Positions 59,313-64,000 of a stretch of DNA of 64,000 bases are shown piece by piece; within the stretch, counting starts at the first letter, position 1, and the number at the start of each line of letters is the position of its first letter. The notes beneath the pieces are model-generated. The model was not told the DNA's origin. It made no database searches and worked only from the letters and a program-made list of their open reading frames with translations. The DNA is from Dendrobium chrysotoxum (taxonomy: Eukaryota; Streptophyta; Magnoliopsida; Asparagales; Orchidaceae), in NCBI GenBank assembly GCA_019925795.1, contig CM034307.1, positions 20,729,197-20,793,196 of the forward strand. Reading direction: 5' to 3'. A program made the position numbers and the translations under genes.

Positions 59313-60410
59313 GCAAAAATAAAATTAAAAAAAAAAAAAACTCTTAGGATATGATGGTCGAATTTAAAAGGTGAGAAGTTGTTAATCTTTAAGGATAAGT
59401 TTTATCAAGCGAGATAAATTGGAATTCAATAGTTGACCTAAACCAAATTAGGATAAGATGATTAGTTCCATTAAGAATATTGCCATAGCTTTTTTAGAAA
59501 ATGCTTAAAATTGATCCTACATTAGCTTGGATACTTGGAGGTGCAACGAGGAGCCATAAACGTTATTAAAAATGATATGTGCTCTTAAATTGTGAAAAAA
59601 GATAAATATTAATAAAGTTTATATTGATTATAAGAAAGTGAGAAGTCCTGTGAGAGGTAGTGAACATATCAAAAGATACAAATTTTGATGATTCATATGA
59701 TATGCTATGGGCAGAGGTTTGATATAATATAAAATGACTAGTCAAGAAACATGAGATTTTAAAATTTTGATCTTGTTAGATGCATTAGAAGCAAATGCAA
59801 TAATTTCTTACTTAAGGAAGAAAGATCAAGGAATGATAAAAAAATTATATATAATTTGATGTTTTTTTTGGAAGAAATCATTTTGGAAGAGTATATTGAG
59901 CGTAAGGTTGACGTATAATTAAAATTGATCTAAAACGTTAAATGAATTTAGCTTTAAAGAAAATGACATTAGGTAAATCTTTTAACTTCATATAAGATGT
60001 CAATTTACATTTGGAGAGTTATTAGTGATAGATTTTATAGTGTTTGATTAATAAAGCTTTTTAATGAAATTTTGAAGACTATTAGAATGATAAGTAATTG
60101 GAGAAGAACATTTTGATATTAGTGTTTAAGAACAATTGAGGTGTTTATGTTTGTGATAATTATAGAGGAATCAAACTTTTTTGTCATTTATTGAAGTAAG
60201 GAAGGGATAATTAACATAAAACTAGAAATTTTATATTTGATCATTTGCTTAAATATGAAAGTAGTTTATTACTAAATAAATTAATGGAAAAGTATAGAGA
60301 ATAAAACAAATAATCATGTGTTTTTTATTGATCTTGAAAAGATTATGATTGATTATAACTAGAATTAATTTGGGCTTTTAAAGGGGAAAATGGTTATGAT
60401 GGAGCATTGA
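59313..60410 (+). pseudogene. RTE-type LINE remnant (RT region)
   Basis: After a poly-A stretch (59325-59341), decayed coding sequence follows the RTE order: LFNEILKT...NWRR near 60060, GDxxxCNNYRGIK-like residues (IIIEESN) near 60160, MEKYRE near 60285 and VFFIDLEKIMID near 60325 (the RTE motif FIDLEKAYD). Nearly every codon block is disrupted by stops or indels. Same LINE clade as the 3' ends at 12.8-13.4 kb but a different part of the element. Confidence 0.65.
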
Positions 60411-60427
60411 TTACTAATAGCAGCAGT

Positions 60428-60918
60428 TGTGGAGTAACCAAAGTTTCCAAATCATATTGGGATTACTCAGTAGCCCGATCCAGCAAAAAGTCAGACCAGC
60501 TAGACTAGGCGGGAAAAACAGGGGTTTCGGCCCCCCTTGTGGGGCCCAACAAACATATAATTCCATATGTTAGGAGAAGGGTTAAGGAATTAATTAATGA
60601 GGAGATTTGAATTCAAAATAAAGGCGGGAATTAATTAAGGTAATAAGGTTGTTTTGAAGGGAAATATGAATAGCTTATTTAAGAGCTAATTATTTTGTAT
60701 TTGGGCTATGTTTTGATTTAGTTTGCTATAGTCTTTTTATGTGAGGGCTTCCTAGCGGCGCCTAGGTTGTTTGGGAGAGACGATTTACCTCTTTAATCAT
60801 AGATTATTGTATCTTGCTTTCGTATTAAAGTTATAATCCAAAAAACGTAGCCACTATTGGAGTTTTTCTGTAGTTTATATCTTCTTTTTTCACTGTTTTT
60901 TACTTCTAAGGTGTATCA
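60428..60918 (+). repeat. 5' LTR of a gypsy element (gypsy-2), start approximate
   Basis: Ends GTATCA three bases before a PBS. Contains GGGGTTTCGGCCCCCC-type GC-rich sequence, a TTATTTAAGAG TATA-like box near 60675 and CCTAGCGGCGCCTAGG near 60751. The right LTR lies outside the window, so the left border (TGTGGAGTAACC at 60428) is a guess. Confidence 0.6.
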
Positions 60919-60921
60919 AAT

Positions 60922-60933
60922 TGGTATCAGAGC
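60922..60933 (+). other. PBS of gypsy-2 (tRNA-Met)
   Basis: TGGTATCAGAGC, perfect match to the plant initiator tRNA-Met primer site, three bases after the LTR. Confidence 0.9.
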
Positions 60934-61070
60934 GGTATCCTTGGCTGAAATTTAAGTCCCCATCATTGATGTCTGTTGCATTTTTCTTTTCACCTTGCTG
61001 ATTTTCACCGTTCGAAGACCAGATTTGTCGATTTTTGTTGTTTTTCGTGGTTTGGAACCTAAATCCACGG

Positions 61071-62270
61071 ATGACAATAAAGAAGATGGATGCGTTGAAA
61101 GGCGAGATGGAACAACTCAGGGCCGGGATAGAGGATAAACATTCTGGATTGGAGGAGAAATTTTCCGAAATGGAGGAGAAGTTCACAATTGTGGAATGAA
61201 GGCTTTCATCCATGAAAAATCGCTTTGAAAACATGGAAGACATGATGAGGAAGTTGATTGAGATACAATCGATGGCTCCGGCTATTTCTAGGGCTAATTT
61301 GAAGGGAAAGAAAGTTCAGGAGGACGATGTTGAAGTGGAGAGTGTTTTCTCCCAAGGATGACCCTAGGGGTTTCGATGAGGTATTTCGAAGAATGGGCAA
61401 CAAGAAAAAGAGAAGTTGAACCCTTTTGGAGACCACACAGGCATGAGGGACGGTGGACCGGAGGAAGCAATGGGTGGGCCGAACCATGGGGTCCAAATCC
61501 ACTAAGGGAGGAAGGGAGAGAATCACATCACCACTACACGAGAGGAACTAACGGAGGCAGAAATCATTGGGGTATGGAGGCGAGATCAAGGAAGTTAAAG
61601 ATGCTGGTCTTTGATGGGGAAGATGCTCAGGGTTGGGTGTACAGGGTGGAGCATTACTTTGCTATCAATGGGCTGACGGAAAAGTAGAAACTCATGGTGG
61701 TGGGTCTATGTTTGGAGGGAAAAGTCTTAGCTTGGTTTCAGTGAAGGGAGGCTAGGTATCCGATCTATTCATGGGGGGAATTTAAAGATTGCTTATTGGA
61801 ATGTTTCCGAGCCATTTGGGATGTAGACCTCCATGAGCAATTCTATGGCTTAACACAAGAGTGGGCCGTTATGGAGTATCCGGAGAAATTTGAGCTACTA
61901 TTAGGAATTTTGAGGGGAATTTCATGAAGGGCTTTAAGGAAGACATACGAGCAGAGCTTAAGGTATTGAGGCCTAGAGGGCTAAGAGAGATGATGGAGCT
62001 TGCACAAAGGGTGGAAGAGAAACAATAGAGGGAGAAGGTCAGTAGGAGCAACACCATGGGAGGGGCTTACATGAATACCTCCACGATCTTGACACCAAGG
62101 ACCCAAACAGTGTCATTTTAGAGGGAAGCACCAAAAGAGAAGATCACTGGAGTTTGTCTTGGAATTAATTTCAAACGTCTCACAGAAGCGAAGGTGCAAG
62201 ATAGGCAGGCAAAAGGGTTATGCTTCAGGTGTGATGAGAGATTTGCACTGGGACATAAGTGCAAGAATTG
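61071..62270 (+). pseudogene. gag: Gypsy-2 gag
   Basis: ATG at 61071 opens a Glu/Lys-rich coiled coil (MDALKGEMEQLRAGIED, EEKFSEMEEKFTI) with a stop at 61197. Further frames carry KLKMLVFDGEDAQGWVYRVEHYFAI (61590-61665), the gag signature of Ty3/gypsy elements, then LCLEGKVLAWFQ, FKDCLLECF and a zinc knuckle GLCFRCDERFALGHKCKN at about 62218-62268. Capsid and nucleocapsid function; inactivated by several stops and frameshifts. Confidence 0.85.
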
Positions 62271-62379
62271 AGCTCTTCAAGTCTTGATGGTCTGTAAAGG
62301 GGAAGAAGAGAGCGGGACGAGCTAGAGGAGATTAAAGGAGAAACAGAGCAGTTACACCTAGGCGTGGTGAAGGTGTCCC

Positions 62380-64000
62380 TAAACTCCGTGGTGGGATTTA
62401 CCTCAAACCACACTATGAAGGTGAGGGGAAAATTGGGGAGCAGCCAGTGGTGGTCTTGGTGGATAGTGTGGCTACTCATAACTTCTTCTCCAACTGGGTC
62501 ATCAACCAGTTAGGATTGAAGTTAGTGGATATAGGGAGCTTTAGAGTCATGATGGGGATAGGAAACATAGATAATAGTTGGGGGATTTGTAGATGGCTGG
62601 TGCTAACATTCTAAGACATATAGATTGTGGAGGATTTTCTTCCCTTGGAATTGGGAAGCACTGATATCATTCTAGGGATGAAGTGGTTACAAACGGTTGG
62701 AGAGACCAAGGTGGACTGGAAGTCCTTGACTATGGAGGTATAGGTTGAAGGGAAGAAGGTGGTGCTATGAGGGGATGCCAACTTATGTAGGACTATGGTT
62801 TCGCTCAAAACCATGGTCAAGGCGATACAGAGAGTAGGATTTGGCTACTTAGTAGAGCTGCAGAGTTTGGAGGGGATTCGAGATTCACATTCATATTAGG
62901 TACATGAGTGTATTTATCAGCTTCTGCAGCAGTTTTCTGATGTTTTTCAGCAAGCCAGCAGATTAACACCACCCTGAGAACACGAGCACATGATTACCTT
63001 GAAGGAGGGAGCTTTTGCTATCAGTGTTCGACCATATCAGTACCCGCAGATCTAGAAGGATGAGATTGAGAGGATCATCAAAGAGATGTTGGAGGCTAGG
63101 ATTATTAGATCTAGTGTGAGCCTGTTTTCCATCCCTATTTTACTAGTGAGAAAGAAGACAACAATTAGAGATTTTGCTTGAAGTATAGGGCCCTAAACAA
63201 GGAAATGGTGCTGGACAAATTTCCAATTCCTGTGATTGACGAGCTATTGGATGAACTATTTGGGGTGATCATCTTCTCAAAGATAGATCTGAAATCGGGG
63301 TACCACCAGATCAGGATGAAGCTAGGGGATGCGCAAATGACAGCATTCAGAACTCACGAGGGTCACTACGAGTTTCTAGTGACGTCATTCAGCCTTACCA
63401 ACGCTCCAGCCACTTTTCAGTCACTTATGAATTAGGTTTTTCAACCATACCTAAGAAAGTTTGTCTTGTTTTTTTTTTTTGATGGCATCCTGATCTACAG
63501 TTGGACAGAGGCAGAGCATATAGGACACTTGAGGATGGTGTTGAAAACATTGAGGGAGAACCAACTGTATGGCAACTTGAAGAAGTGTTCGTTTGCGTAT
63601 CCACAGGTGGAGTACCTAGGACATATGGTGAGCAAAGTAGGGGTAGCAGCCGACTAGTCCAAGATTGAGTCTATGCTGGATTGGTCTTCACCTAAGAATC
63701 CGAGGGAGCTTAGAGGATTCTTCGGCCTCATCTGGTACTACCAAAAGTTTGTGCAAGGGTATGATACAATAGCATGGCCATTGGTTGAGCAGCTAAAGAA
63801 GGACAATTTCAAATGGGGGGAGGCGGCTATGCAGGCTTTCGAGCAGCTAAAGAAGGTGATGACGAGTGTTCCAATTTAGCACTTCCTGACTTCAGTAGGC
63901 CATTTGTGTTGAAGACAGATGCATCAGAATATGGACTGGGGGGCGGTGCTCATGCAGGATTAGCCACATATTGCCTATTTTAGTCAGGTGCTCATAGGCA
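62380..64000 (+). pseudogene. pol: Gypsy-2 pol: protease and RT, cut by the window end
   Basis: Protease near 62445: VVVLVDSVATHNFF, where the active-site DSG/DTG has become DSV. Then ILGMKWL and a link to RT: ISVRPYQYPQ, DEIERIIKEMLEARIIR, SIPILLVRKK, FPIPVIDELLDELFG, FSKIDLKSGYHQIRM, TAFRTHEGHYEFLV. The YVDD/FDD site reads FFFDGILIYS after an expanded T run at 63469, so one catalytic Asp is Gly. VEYLGHMVS and LRGFFGLIWYYQKFV follow, then the start of RNase H (63890 on). Stops at several places. Integrase would lie beyond 64000. Confidence 0.9.

Overview
This window is repeat-dense, AT-rich plant nuclear DNA. It contains Ty1/copia and Ty3/gypsy LTR retrotransposons, plant LINEs and a hAT-type MITE. 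The only host gene I recognise is the first coding exon of the peroxisomal import receptor PEX5 at 58257-58376 (+). Its GC-rich first exon in AT-rich surroundings, together with Sirevirus-like copia elements, hints at a monocot, but I would not insist on that. I recognised no bacterial-type operon, CRISPR array, rRNA or tRNA gene.

Layout. 1-13860: decayed repeats, including a direct-repeat pair (2240-3775 and 11080-12450) and remnants of + strand copia elements (RNase H 3885-4138, envelope-like gene 4630-5465, LTR 5472-6270, a second RT fragment 6270-6940), plus an inverted RTE-LINE end near 13.2 kb. 14251-25282: an 11.0-kb structurally complete copia element of Sirevirus/SIRE type ('copia-1', +) with two ~1.95-kb LTRs, a perfect 5-bp target duplication, PBS, gag, pol, an envelope-like gene and polypurine tracts; its genes carry several stops and two frameshifts. 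25971-28218: an Athila-like gypsy element on the minus strand that lacks most of pol. 28320-32924: a 5'-truncated LINE (+), itself split by a 664-bp hAT MITE with a perfect 8-bp target duplication.

34110-56576 is a three-level nest. The oldest layer is a + strand copia ('copia-3': 34110-35942 resuming at 54364-56576). Inside it sits a rearranged minus-strand gypsy cluster with three LTR copies (35943-54363), and inside that a 9.9-kb minus-strand copia ('copia-2', 43495-53396). 57655-58015 holds an AT-rich tandem repeat just upstream of PEX5. 59313-60410 is an RTE-LINE remnant and 60428-64000 a gypsy element cut by the window end; both lie downstream of PEX5 exon 1, in its first intron if the gene is intact.

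Most interesting system. The copia elements carry dense arrays of a 15-bp palindrome, ATCGTAC-T-GTACGAT. In copia-1 the array occurs twice: in the LTR just upstream of the LTR TATA box, and again between pol and the envelope-like gene just upstream of a second TATA box (21767) that lies 86 bp before that gene's ATG. Copia-2 keeps the same order (decayed array, TATAAAAGG, envelope-like gene) at almost the same spacing. This suggests the envelope-like gene has its own promoter that copies the LTR promoter layout. The arrays in the older elements persist as decayed versions in which the CpG and flanking C/G positions have mostly become A or T.
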